Positions 25,526 through 34,224 of a DNA stretch of 64,000 bases are shown here, in pieces (the stretch's first letter is position 1; each line of letters opens with the position of its first letter). Source of the stretch: CAZNPL01 sp964574815. Its GTDB lineage: Bacteria > Planctomycetota > Phycisphaerae > UBA1845. Location of the stretch: positions 138,684 to 202,683 of the forward strand of contig CAZNPL010000006.1 of assembly GCA_964574815.1 (NCBI GenBank). Reading direction: 5' to 3'. The notes beneath the pieces are model-generated. The model saw only the letters and a list, made by a program, of their open reading frames with translations. It did no database searches and was not told the origin of the DNA. A program made the position numbers and the translations under genes.

Positions 25526-27565
25526 GTTTTGGTGGTTCACCGGCACCCGGTAAAGCACTGCGTAAGGTCGTGGCGGATCGCCGGTCGAGAACACCTCCAT
25601 CGGACGCAGACCCCCGGCCGCCAGTCGTTCAAACAGCTCCGGACGAATCACCTCCGGAAACCCGTACAGCGATCGGCGCAGGCGGTGGATCTCCGCCCAG
25701 TTGACCAGCACGTGCGTGTAGTCGCGATGACGCAGCCAGGCGATGATCTCGTGCGCGCCCGATGAGGCACGCACGGCCTCGATGAACGGACTGCGATTGA
25801 ACACGACAGTGTAGTCCACCGGCCGCTGAAAGTAGAAAGCCCGGGCGTCGCCGATCATGAGCACGTGAGCATCGGCAGGCAGCTCCGAGTTGATCACCGA
25901 CAGATGCTCATGCCCCCCGCCGAACCCCTGAAGGAAATACGTATCCGCGCCCTCCAGCGGCAGCTTCGTGCCCTCATGGTATAAATGTTGAGCATACAGG
26001 CGTGCCGTCGTAAAACCACTATACAACATCCCGGCGATCAGCACGGCCGATACGCCGAACCTGCCTTCGCTGGCGGCATAACGGAACGATCGCCCCGCCA
26101 GAATGGCAAGCGGCACCGCCATCGGGACGGCGAATCGCGCGTAAAGATGCGTCGCAAACATCCAGAAGCCAAGCTGAACCAGCAGCACCAGCATCATCAT
26201 CACGTCGCGGCGCTTGAGGTAAACCGTGCAGAGCGGCACCGCAGCCAACAGCCAAGGCATCCGTCCGAACCGCTCCAGCGGATCGCCCGGAAGCCGCGCC
26301 CAGACCGCCGCGATTCGCCCGCCGAGCGAGGAATACTCCGGCTCGGGCCGGTGGCTCAGCGCAAAGTGACGCGACTCCGCTTGCCCCCATCCTTCCGGAA
26401 AGGCGCGAAAGACGGAATTCGCCAGCGGAAACACCGGGTTCCCCGTCATCGCACTGTTCTTGATCAGCCACGGGGAGAAGCCCGCGAGGCACCCGAGAAC
26501 AACCACACCGCCGCCGCGCGCTCGAAGCGCCAGGCTTCGTGCCGGCAGCAGCAGAGCAGCGCCAACCAACGGCAGAGCGACCAGAATCGCTGCGGTGTAC
26601 TTGCACCCGCAAGCGAACCCGCACATGAGCCCGGCCAGCAGCAGCCATTGCCCCCGTGCGTTCACCGCCGGACGGCCCGCGCGTATCAGCGCCGCCCCCG
26701 CGATCATCGCAAACAGCAGCATCGCGTTCTCGACGTACGCGACGCCCGACAGATACGTCAGCCAGCCGATCCCGGAAGCCGCAACGCCGGTCACGACCCC
26801 GGTCTTCGCCCCTGTCTCCCGACCGGCGACGTACGCGGCAAAAACGAACAGCCCCGCCAGCAGCGCGTTCAGGGTTTTGGCCGACCCGGCGCCCGCGTAC
26901 ACGTCGTCACGCACGATCATGCACAGCAGGTAAAGCATCTCTGCGTTGGCCGGGAAACTGCCGTAGACGTTGTGAGGCGTGTACGCAATTGATCCGCTCT
27001 GAAAGTACTCCTTGGGAAGCTGAAGGTGGTATTCCAGAACGTCGTACCCAGCCCCCTCCTCGGCCCAGAGAAAACCGGGAGGAACCACGCAAACCAAAAG
27101 CGCGATCGCGATGAACGGGCACGATAGCAGCCACAACCAGACCAGACGGCCTGCTCCCTCCGACGTATCTTGTTCCTCATCGCCGGACAGACGGCGCAGT
27201 CGAACCACAGCCCCGAGCGCAGCCGCCGCGAGGGCCAGCAGGATCACCAACCAGATAAAACGGTCGAGAAGCCCGCAAACGCCCAAAACCAGCACGAGCG
27301 CCGACGTCACGCCGAGTCCGACGCCTGACCCGATCAGCAATTGCCAGCGAATCGGAGCGTCCGCCAGCTTCAGACAGGACGCCGCCCACGTTCCGGCCAG
27401 AGCGATCACAGCCAGCAAAGCCGCGGCTGGTAAACCGTCGAGCAGCAGAATGGCCACGGCCGTCCATGACTGGCTCAGCACCAGCGCTACGCTTATCGCA
27501 GCGACTGCTCCCGCGACCAGGGCCTTGGGTGTGCGCGGCGATCGTTGGCCCTGGGAGCTTGGCAT
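25514..27565 (-). CDS. Large polytopic membrane protein, GT-C-like
   Basis: A 683-residue integral membrane protein with about twelve to fourteen hydrophobic helices and a C-terminal soluble domain of roughly 130 residues. The first large loop carries GYDVLEYHLQLPKEYFQSGS, and a central segment reads MTGNPVFPLANSVFR. Both are reminiscent of GT39/ArnT-like polyprenyl-phosphate sugar transferases, which suggests cell-surface glycosylation, but I cannot place it in a named family. It lies 14 bases downstream of the 595-residue exported protein gene and is probably in the same transcript. Its stop overlaps tatD on the opposite strand. Confidence 0.75.
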   Translation of the reverse strand: MPSSQGQRSPRTPKALVAGAVAAISVALVLSQSWTAVAILLLDGLPAAALLAVIALAGTWAASCLKLADAPIRWQLLIGSGVGLGVTSALVLVLGVCGLLDRFIWLVILLALAAAALGAVVRLRRLSGDEEQDTSEGAGRLVWLWLLSCPFIAIALLVCVVPPGFLWAEEGAGYDVLEYHLQLPKEYFQSGSIAYTPHNVYGSFPANAEMLYLLCMIVRDDVYAGAGSAKTLNALLAGLFVFAAYVAGRETGAKTGVVTGVAASGIGWLTYLSGVAYVENAMLLFAMIAGAALIRAGRPAVNARGQWLLLAGLMCGFACGCKYTAAILVALPLVGAALLLPARSLALRARGGGVVVLGCLAGFSPWLIKNSAMTGNPVFPLANSVFRAFPEGWGQAESRHFALSHRPEPEYSSLGGRIAAVWARLPGDPLERFGRMPWLLAAVPLCTVYLKRRDVMMMLVLLVQLGFWMFATHLYARFAVPMAVPLAILAGRSFRYAASEGRFGVSAVLIAGMLYSGFTTARLYAQHLYHEGTKLPLEGADTYFLQGFGGGHEHLSVINSELPADAHVLMIGDARAFYFQRPVDYTVVFNRSPFIEAVRASSGAHEIIAWLRHRDYTHVLVNWAEIHRLRRSLYGFPEVIRPELFERLAAGGLRPMEVFSTGDPPRPYAVLYRVPVNHQNLRR

Positions 27566-27579
27566 CGCGTCGCGATTCG

Positions 27580-29367
27580 TCAGGGATTGCCCCAGAACAT
27601 CAAGTTCCGGTATTTGTTCAACGCGAGAAGCGCATACTGCAGGTTCTCCAGAGGCATTCTGTTGTCGGCCGGAGACGTGCGCACCCCGCCCACCACGTCC
27701 CTGACGACCCGCACGTAATACGCTTCCGACTCACGCATCTGCAACTGCAGTACAAAACGAGCGGCTCGCTGGGCTCCCAACTCATAGGCCCTGGTCCGCT
27801 CCGCATCGCCCATTCGCCGCGCGAGAGAAAGACAATCAAGCCAGCCGCTCAGCACGACGGCCGTGGAAATGTCCGGTGTCATTTCCGGATCCGGAACGAC
27901 CCCGCCGTGCAACTCCGGCCAAGGGCAATTCGACGGCGTCAGTTGACGTTCGATCAGCCAGTCGCCCAGCTCGAAGGCGAACCGGGCCATTTCCTGTTCG
28001 CCGGACGCCAGAGCTCTCCGAGCGAACGGCTGCACCAGCCATGCCGCCGACTCCATCGTCGGCTCTTGGCTGAAGTGGTCTCGATGATGCTCCAGCGCCC
28101 GTTCAAACACGCGCTCCATGCGGCGATCCGCATGTGTCGAGCGCTCGTCAAGCAGCGCCAGCAACGCCTGGGCCGGATGCCGCTCCGACTCCGGGAGCCG
28201 CCGTGCCGGAGGAAACGCCGGGATGAAGTCGCCTTCGGGGCGCTGAAGCCAGATCATGCCGGCGCGCAACCGAGCGAGAATATCAGCATGCCGTTCCCGC
28301 GATCGATGGCTCCTGATGGCCAAGGCGACTTGAGCCGTCAAAGACAGTCTGTTCTTCCTGTCTTCCGATTCGACGTACGACGCGCCCGTCACGCCCTCCA
28401 GATCCTTCACGCGAGCAAGATGGGCTTGAAGCGCCGACTCGGCCGCGGCCCTGGCGGCCGGCAACGAACTGGACGCCGTGTACGTCGCCAATGCCCAGGT
28501 GGCGCCGGCCTGATGCACCGCATTGTCACGCCGCGTGTAACCTTCCACGGCCGGCTCGTATTCATAAGCAAACTTCCCGGAGGGCTTCAGCCGGTAGCCG
28601 AGCAGTGCGCCGATCTGATCAATGGATTCAGTGATCGAGGGCCGTGAAAGGTCATCGTGAGATAACAGCACCAATCCGCGCCGGAGCTGCACGACGTCCT
28701 CCGCGGAGGCCGCCTGATACCAGTGTCGCGTGCGGAAACGGTACAATCGTAAAACGCCCACCGGCTGATTCAGATGTTCCACGACCGTCTTGACCGCCTC
28801 ACTCAAGGCCTGATTCTTGATCACGATTTCCGAAGGGCAGACCCGTTTGGCCGAAGCCGGCCCTCGAATCGTGAATCCGTCCACACCCGGCTCGAGCAGC
28901 CGTTCGGCGGCCCCCGGACGAAACCAATCGTCACCTTCGCCGACGGGGCGTTCCTCTCCGATGGCTTCCATCTCGATCAGCAACTCTGAACTGTCGGGTG
29001 GGAGCTCGCGACCTTTCTTGCGTGCATCCTGTACCGCCGCCACGGTGGCACGGACCGCTGTGAGGGTCGCCGGCCCCGGCCCCGACGTGCCCACGCCGAG
29101 CTCACGCCGCTCGTGGCGCAGCGTAACCACCATGTGGCACACCTCGTCCGTTAATGAATCCGGCGTGTGAGGTGGCTCGTAAATTGCTTCTTTGTCCACG
29201 TATTGGTCGTACGCCCGCCGCGCAACCCGCGCCAGGAATCGTTGTTCCAGACCTTCGATCGTTGGTGCCGCGGGAGCCGTTCCCGACGTTGCCGGCGCGA
29301 GCGCCGCTGCCCAGCTCATCCACCCGAGAAGAATCGTTCCGACCAGCCGCAGGTTGTTCGGGCCCAT
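27580..29367 (-). CDS. Exported two-domain protein, possibly AMMECR1-like plus helical barrel
   Basis: A 595-residue protein with an N-terminal signal-like helix (residues 9-24). Residues about 36-190 show a pattern reminiscent of AMMECR1: an initial helix ending in Y, CHMVVTLRHERREL, a LPPDSSELLIEMEAIGE strand, then LEPGVDGFTIRG. However, the diagnostic RGCIG core is absent, so any relation is distant. Residues about 280-595 are helical and repetitive (QAGATWALATY, then GGVR, then LENLQYALLALNKY), resembling an alpha/alpha toroid as in carbohydrate-active enzymes. No catalytic residues can be named. It is divergent from the diadenylate cyclase gene. Confidence 0.7.
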   Translation of the reverse strand: MGPNNLRLVGTILLGWMSWAAALAPATSGTAPAAPTIEGLEQRFLARVARRAYDQYVDKEAIYEPPHTPDSLTDEVCHMVVTLRHERRELGVGTSGPGPATLTAVRATVAAVQDARKKGRELPPDSSELLIEMEAIGEERPVGEGDDWFRPGAAERLLEPGVDGFTIRGPASAKRVCPSEIVIKNQALSEAVKTVVEHLNQPVGVLRLYRFRTRHWYQAASAEDVVQLRRGLVLLSHDDLSRPSITESIDQIGALLGYRLKPSGKFAYEYEPAVEGYTRRDNAVHQAGATWALATYTASSSLPAARAAAESALQAHLARVKDLEGVTGASYVESEDRKNRLSLTAQVALAIRSHRSRERHADILARLRAGMIWLQRPEGDFIPAFPPARRLPESERHPAQALLALLDERSTHADRRMERVFERALEHHRDHFSQEPTMESAAWLVQPFARRALASGEQEMARFAFELGDWLIERQLTPSNCPWPELHGGVVPDPEMTPDISTAVVLSGWLDCLSLARRMGDAERTRAYELGAQRAARFVLQLQMRESEAYYVRVVRDVVGGVRTSPADNRMPLENLQYALLALNKYRNLMFWGNP

Positions 29368-29382
29368 CCGCCGAAGTATAGT
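29354..29382 (+). promoter_or_regulatory. Candidate promoter of the diadenylate cyclase gene
   Basis: TTGTTC at 29354-29359 and TATAGT at 29377-29382 with a 17-base spacer, about 50 bases before the TTG start at 29431. The -10 is strong and the -35 weak. It overlaps the 5' end of the divergent gene. Confidence 0.4.
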
Positions 29383-29430
29383 TTGCAGTCTCGGCGCTCA
29401 CAACGAGGCCACCAGCGCGGGACACCGACT

Positions 29431-30354
29431 TTGACGAACGAGAGTAGCGACTTCTCAAAGCCCATCGTTGAGGCCGCCGTCCGAGTGGCGAAATCCGTTT
29501 CAGCAAGGGCCCTGATGGCCTATGCCGACGCCCTCGGCGACATCCCCCGGCTCAAGGAGATGGTCCGCCCACCCACGGGCCTGGTCATCGTGACGCGCGA
29601 TCCACGCGACGAGGATCGAGTCAAGGAACTCGGAATCCCGCACCTCGTGGTTCCCGGCTTCAACCTGACGCGCATGGGCCAGATCAAAATGGCCGCGCTC
29701 CTGGCGTTCTCCCAGGGCATGCTCAAAGGCGGTGACGTATTTGTTTTCCTGAGCGGCGCCGGCGGTCAGCGGATCGATACGATGGTGGTCATGGCGGTCG
29801 GACAGGAGTACGAACTTTTTCAGTCTGTCGGACAGCCCAAGCTGACCGAACACATCCGCAGGGTCGTTTTCCAGCGCGTGCTCACCCTGATTCTCGAGAT
29901 CGCCCACGAAGGCAGGGAGGGCAGGTCCGTCGGCACGCTGTTCGTTGTCGGCGACTATCGAGAAGTCCAAAAATACTGCCAGCAGAACATCATCAACCCG
30001 TTCAAAGGATACACCGAAAAAGAGCGCAACATCCTCGACGATCGCATGCGAGAGACCATTAAGGAGTTCGCCTACATTGACGGCGCTTTCGTGGTCAAAG
30101 GAAACGGCGTGGTCGTCTCTGCCGGCACCACCCTCACTCCAAACGTGGCCGGTGACGCGCTTCCGCAGGGACTGGGAGCGCGACACGCGGCAGCCGCAGG
30201 GATCACCAAAGCGACAAAGAGCATCGCCATGACCGTCAGCGAATCCACCGGTTCCGTCCGCATCTGGCGTCGCGGAAAGCTCATTACCGAGATCGAAAAA
30301 GCACCCCCGGTTCCGCCGCCGGGGCCGGCGACGGAAACCGATACCTCGCGATAA
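29431..30354 (+). CDS. DacZ-like diadenylate cyclase (c-di-AMP synthase)
   Basis: A 307-residue soluble protein expected to make cyclic di-AMP from two ATP. The C-terminal DAC (DisA_N) domain shows DGA (D217-A219) and RHAAA (R251, H252), corresponding to the DGA and RHR catalytic motifs, then MTVSESTGSVRIWR. The N-terminal ~180 residues resemble a pyruvate-kinase C-terminal-like domain (GLVIVTRDP and GDVFVFLSGAGG). This order, PK-like then DAC, is that of archaeal-type DacZ rather than bacterial DisA or CdaA. The start is TTG at 29431; the open frame extends to 29167, but that part overlaps the divergent gene and has no domain. It is followed 4 bases later by a sugar transferase. Confidence 0.82.
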   Translation: MTNESSDFSKPIVEAAVRVAKSVSARALMAYADALGDIPRLKEMVRPPTGLVIVTRDPRDEDRVKELGIPHLVVPGFNLTRMGQIKMAALLAFSQGMLKGGDVFVFLSGAGGQRIDTMVVMAVGQEYELFQSVGQPKLTEHIRRVVFQRVLTLILEIAHEGREGRSVGTLFVVGDYREVQKYCQQNIINPFKGYTEKERNILDDRMRETIKEFAYIDGAFVVKGNGVVVSAGTTLTPNVAGDALPQGLGARHAAAAGITKATKSIAMTVSESTGSVRIWRRGKLITEIEKAPPVPPPGPATETDTSR

Positions 30355-30358
30355 TGCC

Positions 30359-31030
30359 GTGATTCACGAGCTCCGCGACGATTTGGGACACGTATCGCAG
30401 ACAATCTGGGCCAGATTCGGAAAACGTCCGGTGGATTCCATCCTGGCGCTCCTTGGCTTGGTTGTGCTCTCCCCGATTCTGTTCGTCGCGGTGCTGTTGA
30501 TGAAGGTGACCAGCCCGGGACCGGTGTTCTTCATGCAGGTACGCACCGGCCGGGACGGGAAAGCGTTTCGACCCTACAAGCTGCGTACGATGCTTGCCAC
30601 GAGACGTCCGGATCCCGAGGAGATTATTACCGCCGAGCACCCCGACGTAACGGCGGTGGGGCGGGCCCTTCGCCGCTTGAAGATCGATGAGCTGCCCCAG
30701 CTTCTCAATGTCCTCCGCGGCGAGATGAGCCTGGTCGGCCCCCGCCCGACGTTACCGGAGCAAACCCGGGAGTATAACGAATTCCAGTGGCGCCGGCTGC
30801 TCGTCAGGCCCGGCCTCACCGGGCTGGCCCAGGTGAACGGCAGTACGGCCATTACGTGGGAGGAGCGGATTAAATACGACGTTTACTACGTGCGGCATCA
30901 CGGATTCCTGATGGATCTGGGAATCGTCTTGAAAACGGTGGCGGTGATCCTGCGAGGGGAGGAACGATTCGCCCGTCAGTTCGAAGCCAGTCCGTATGCG
31001 CGCAGAGACGGCCATGCAGCCGCCGAGTGA
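30359..31030 (+). CDS. Undecaprenyl-phosphate sugar phosphotransferase
   Basis: A 223-residue monotopic polyprenol-phosphate sugar-1-phosphate transferase (bacterial sugar transferase family), expected to start a surface glycan on undecaprenyl phosphate. It has an N-terminal membrane helix (about residues 24-46) and the active-site region LKIDELPQLLNVLRGEMSLV followed by GPRP. The conserved RPGLTGLAQVNG lies further on. It is of the small PglC-like size without the extra WbaP/CpsE N-terminal helices. The GTG start at 30359 follows the cyclase stop by 4 bases, so the two are probably co-transcribed. Confidence 0.9.
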   Translation: MIHELRDDLGHVSQTIWARFGKRPVDSILALLGLVVLSPILFVAVLLMKVTSPGPVFFMQVRTGRDGKAFRPYKLRTMLATRRPDPEEIITAEHPDVTAVGRALRRLKIDELPQLLNVLRGEMSLVGPRPTLPEQTREYNEFQWRRLLVRPGLTGLAQVNGSTAITWEERIKYDVYYVRHHGFLMDLGIVLKTVAVILRGEERFARQFEASPYARRDGHAAAE

Positions 31031-31313
31031 CGATCGCCGTGGCTCCCCCCGGGGCCCCCCGAGTTTCTCGAAACCCACCGTTTGCAGCGAGGGTGCCATG
31101 GGCAAGCGGAGCCGCCACCTGCGGCGGGGCTTGCCCGTGCGTTCCCGCGGCCCATCGGAACCGTTGCCACCACGCTGAACACGTGTGAGCTGGACCTGTA
31201 GGCCCTGCTTAAACCTTCGCGGACCCGCACGCCGCCGCCATGCGGGCTCGACTAGTAGGGGGGACGACGCTATCGTTGGATTGTGAGACTGCCCAGGTTT
31301 AAGGAGTGTGCTG
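31031..31313. repeat. Spacer with long imperfect hairpin
   Basis: A 283-base gap. A GGGTGCCA leader at 31091-31098 is followed by a two-part hairpin: GGGCAAGC at 31100-31107 pairs with GCTTGCCC at 31129-31136, and GCCGC at 31111-31115 pairs with GCGGC at 31121-31125. A second copy of the same element lies at 63565-63609. AAGGAG at 31301-31306 is the ribosome site of the next gene. Confidence 0.65.
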
Positions 31314-31670
31314 ATGCCGGCTGCTGAGCCCCATATCAATGTCAACAAGATGGATGGCGTTGAGGTGGTGGAATTCGTGGATCGAAAGATCCTGGACGAG
31401 CTGTCGATCGCTGAAATCGGTGACCAGCTAAGGGCCGTCGCCGAATCCACGCCGTCGGTTCAATTGCTGCTGGATTTTCAGAACGTGGAGCATCTGTCTT
31501 CAGCAGCGCTCGGCATGCTCATCACGCTGGACAAGCTCGTGAAGGAGAACAGCGGGACGCTCAAGTTGTGCAATATCAACCCGCAGATCTATGAGGTCTT
31601 CAAGATCACGCGGTTGAACAAGCTGTTCGCGATCTACGATAGCACGGAAAACGCTTTGGCGAGTTTCTGA
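31314..31670 (+). CDS. STAS-domain anti-sigma factor antagonist
   Basis: A 118-residue single STAS domain protein (SpoIIAA/RsbV type). In such systems the dephosphorylated form binds and removes the anti-sigma kinase. The phosphorylatable-serine region is FQNVEHLSSAALGMLITLDK near residue 60, with Ser-Ser at the usual place. The start ATG at 31314 is 7 bases from AAGGAG; the open frame starts two codons earlier at GTG. It lies directly upstream of the kinase gene. Confidence 0.9.
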   Translation: MPAAEPHINVNKMDGVEVVEFVDRKILDELSIAEIGDQLRAVAESTPSVQLLLDFQNVEHLSSAALGMLITLDKLVKENSGTLKLCNINPQIYEVFKITRLNKLFAIYDSTENALASF

Positions 31671-31756
31671 CCGCTGGTCCCGCCGCGGGTTCGTCGATGC
31701 GCGATCCCTCCCATGCGCTCGCGTGCACGCGTGGGGGCGTCCGGCACAACGCTGCG

Positions 31757-32185
31757 ATGGTCCGACCCGATCCCAATAACGAGAACACGTTCCAGGAGAT
31801 CAGTATCCCGAGTACGCTCCAGGACGCTAAGCGGCCGGAAATCGCCATACTCAAGGAGGTCGAAAAGCGCGGATTCTGCCAGGAAGCGATTTTCGCAATC
31901 AAGCTGGCCCTCGAAGAGGCCATGACCAACGCGGTGAAACACGGGAACGGCAGCGACCCGAACAAGCGGGTCACCGTTCGCTACGCCGTTGACAACACGC
32001 GGGCCGTGATCATCGTTCGCGACGAGGGCGGCGGCTTCCAGCCGACCCGCGTGCCTGATCCGACCCGCTCAGACCGCCTGACCCTGCCGACGGGACGCGG
32101 CATCATGCTGATGCGCGCTTACATGGACGAAGTGAGTTTTCGCCACGACGGCACCGAAGTGTGCCTCGTGAAACTCAACAAATAA
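31757..32185 (+). CDS. Anti-sigma regulatory kinase (SpoIIAB/RsbW-like HATPase)
   Basis: A 142-residue GHKL ATPase with the N-box EEAMTNAVKHGN, the G1 box RDEGGGFQP and the G2-like TGRGIMLMRAY. Proteins of this type phosphorylate STAS partners and may sequester a sigma factor. I place the start at the ATG at 31757; an upstream in-frame ATG at 31697 adds 20 residues with no domain content. No sigma factor or PP2C phosphatase gene is adjacent, so the output of the switch is unknown. Confidence 0.9.
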   Translation: MVRPDPNNENTFQEISIPSTLQDAKRPEIAILKEVEKRGFCQEAIFAIKLALEEAMTNAVKHGNGSDPNKRVTVRYAVDNTRAVIIVRDEGGGFQPTRVPDPTRSDRLTLPTGRGIMLMRAYMDEVSFRHDGTEVCLVKLNK

Positions 32186-32194
32186 CGGTGCACT

Positions 32195-32545
32195 ATGGGA
32201 AGCAAGGACGCGCTCGACATTGACATTTCCGAACGCGAAGAAGGCGTCGTCGTGACGCTGGAAGGCTCCGCCTCGATGGAACTCTGCGACAAGCTCAATG
32301 AGGCGCTGTATGCAGCATGCGAATCGCGACCGCAGGCACTGGTGATCGAAATGTCAAAGCTCCGCTTCATCTGTTCGCTCGGCCTGGGCGGGCTCGTCGC
32401 CGCCTACCTGCGCGTGCAGAAGCACGGCGGAAAACTTATGCTCGCCGGGCCGGGAGAATCGATCCGCGAGATGCTGGAAGTCACCAAGCTCGGAACGCTC
32501 CTTCCGGTATACGACTCGCCCGAAGAAGCGCTTGCGAGCATCTGA
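32195..32545 (+). CDS. Second STAS-domain antagonist
   Basis: A 116-residue STAS domain protein, starting 10 bases after the kinase gene. The regulatory loop reads KLRFICSLGLGGLVAAYLRV, with a serine at the conserved position. The two STAS proteins differ substantially, so they are probably distinct partners of one kinase rather than a recent duplication. Confidence 0.9.
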   Translation: MGSKDALDIDISEREEGVVVTLEGSASMELCDKLNEALYAACESRPQALVIEMSKLRFICSLGLGGLVAAYLRVQKHGGKLMLAGPGESIREMLEVTKLGTLLPVYDSPEEALASI

Positions 32546-32655
32546 AGACGCGGCGCAGGCGCGCCGCGAAGTGGGATACCTCTGCACACTGCGACGAACA
32601 GCCGCGCGACCTCCCATGACCAGATCATACGAAACAGGCGGAACTGGAGTTTGAC

Positions 32656-33204
32656 GTGTCGGATTGGAAAGTGCAGCGTTCCCAAGGCCGCTGCGTCAAG
32701 ACGGGGCGAGGATTCGCACCCGGCGAGACGTATCACGTCGTGCTGTACTGCGCGGATGATGGACTCCGGCGCGAGGACTACTCCGAAGAGGCATGGACCG
32801 GCCCGCCTGAGGATGCTTTTTGCTGCTTCAAAACCCGCAAACCGGAAGATCAGCCGGACAAGAAGAAAAAACGCCTGCTGGTCGACGACGACGTGCTGGT
32901 GGATTTCTTCCTTCGGCTCAAGGACGAGCAAGAACGTACGCGCCTGCAGTTTCGCTTCGTCCTCGCGCTCATCCTGATGCGCAAACGCCTTGTGAAATAC
33001 GAAGACACGCGCGAAGAAGGCGGCAAGGAGATCTGGGAAATGCGCCTCACGCGGGACCGCAGCCTTCATTCAGTCATCAACCCGCGCCTGAACGAGGAGG
33101 AGATCCAAGAGGTCAGCCGCCAGTTGACCTCAGTTCTGCACAGCGACGCCCGAGAATCGGGGTATGATGATGAGGACTCTGCTGAGAGCGACGAGGAATC
33201 ATGA
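32656..33204 (+). CDS. Conserved hypothetical protein, acidic tail
   Basis: A 182-residue soluble protein I do not recognise. Its N-terminal part reads like a small beta domain with spaced cysteines (C13, C32, C56, C57). This is followed by a basic KKKK stretch, a helical segment DVLVDFFLRLKDEQERTR and an acidic C terminus (DDEDSAESDEES). The start is GTG at 32656. Its stop overlaps the start of the following lipoprotein gene (ATGA), so the two are translationally coupled. Confidence 0.72.
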   Translation: MSDWKVQRSQGRCVKTGRGFAPGETYHVVLYCADDGLRREDYSEEAWTGPPEDAFCCFKTRKPEDQPDKKKKRLLVDDDVLVDFFLRLKDEQERTRLQFRFVLALILMRKRLVKYEDTREEGGKEIWEMRLTRDRSLHSVINPRLNEEEIQEVSRQLTSVLHSDARESGYDDEDSAESDEES

Positions 33205-34175
33205 GCCGACCCGTGCGGCGTGACGCCGTTGCGACAACCCGGTTTCGGGCGCTGGCCCAGCCCGATCGAGGCAGGCCGGAAAAGAACCCGGCCCGAGTCG
33301 TTAAAACCCGTCTCGGCATCGCTACACGCTATCCCCGGCGCAAGGCGAGCCAGGGGCCGGCCGGCGCGGCGCCGAACTTCGCAGTTACTCTTCTACTTCT
33401 CCTGGCGGTTTTCTCCGCCGGCTGCAGACAACAGGAACGTATCCCGGCCTTCCGCCCCATGTCCCAAGCCGTGGCCATCGTCGAGGACAACCAGGCCCTG
33501 ACTCCACCGGCGATGCGGGCCAGAGGGTCGGCCGCGGGGCATTTTCGCGACGCCGACGGCAAACGCCGCCACTTCAATCTCGACGCCAAGCTGCTCGTGC
33601 GCCCCGCGGACCATATGCGGTTCGTTATGGAGCACACCCTCAGCGGCGACGAAGTCCGCGTCGGAATGAACGAGACCATGTGGTGGGTATGGACCGCCCG
33701 GCCCGAGGAGCAGGAGTTGGAGGGCCGCAGGGGAGAAGGCGGTGTTCTGATCGGCGGAACGGTCCCCGTCCGAGCCCAACAGCTTATGGAAGCGCTTGGC
33801 CTCGCTCCACTTTCGCCCGAAACCGCCGCCCAGCGCGTGACCGACGAACATCAGCAGCTCATATACGTGATCCCCGGCAACGGACGACGCGTCATCGAAA
33901 AGGAATTCTGGATCGACCGCTACGCGCCCTGGCTCCTGCGCCGCGTGCTCTACCGCGACGCCGAGGGCCGAATCGTACTTTCCTCAGAACTCGACAGCTA
34001 TCGCCCCATCGAGGGCGCCGGCGCACTTCTGCCGCATCGCCTGAGAATGACCTGGCCCGGAGAGGACGCCGAGATGCACCTCAGGATCAAGCGGTGGTGG
34101 CCGGACGAGACGCTGACGCCGGACCACCCGGCCTTCATGGCCCCCAGCGATCGCCGGGCGTGGCTCAAGAGCTGA
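33201..34175 (+). CDS. Predicted lipoprotein of unknown function
   Basis: A 324-residue protein with an unusually long basic N-terminal region, then a hydrophobic stretch LLLLLAVFSAGC whose C75 is a lipobox cysteine. The mature part contains a beta-rich domain (residues about 100-310) with FRDADGKRRHFNLDAKLLV and DEVRVGMNETMWWVW. This resembles LolA/LolB-like or DUF4292-type outer-membrane lipoprotein carriers in layout, but I cannot assign it. GAGGA precedes the ATG at 33201, which overlaps the preceding stop. Confidence 0.7.
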   Translation: MSRPVRRDAVATTRFRALAQPDRGRPEKNPARVVKTRLGIATRYPRRKASQGPAGAAPNFAVTLLLLLAVFSAGCRQQERIPAFRPMSQAVAIVEDNQALTPPAMRARGSAAGHFRDADGKRRHFNLDAKLLVRPADHMRFVMEHTLSGDEVRVGMNETMWWVWTARPEEQELEGRRGEGGVLIGGTVPVRAQQLMEALGLAPLSPETAAQRVTDEHQQLIYVIPGNGRRVIEKEFWIDRYAPWLLRRVLYRDAEGRIVLSSELDSYRPIEGAGALLPHRLRMTWPGEDAEMHLRIKRWWPDETLTPDHPAFMAPSDRRAWLKS

Positions 34176-34224
34176 TCGTCTCGGCAAGACGATCGCCCCC
34201 GCCACGAACCGTCAGGAGCGAGCC

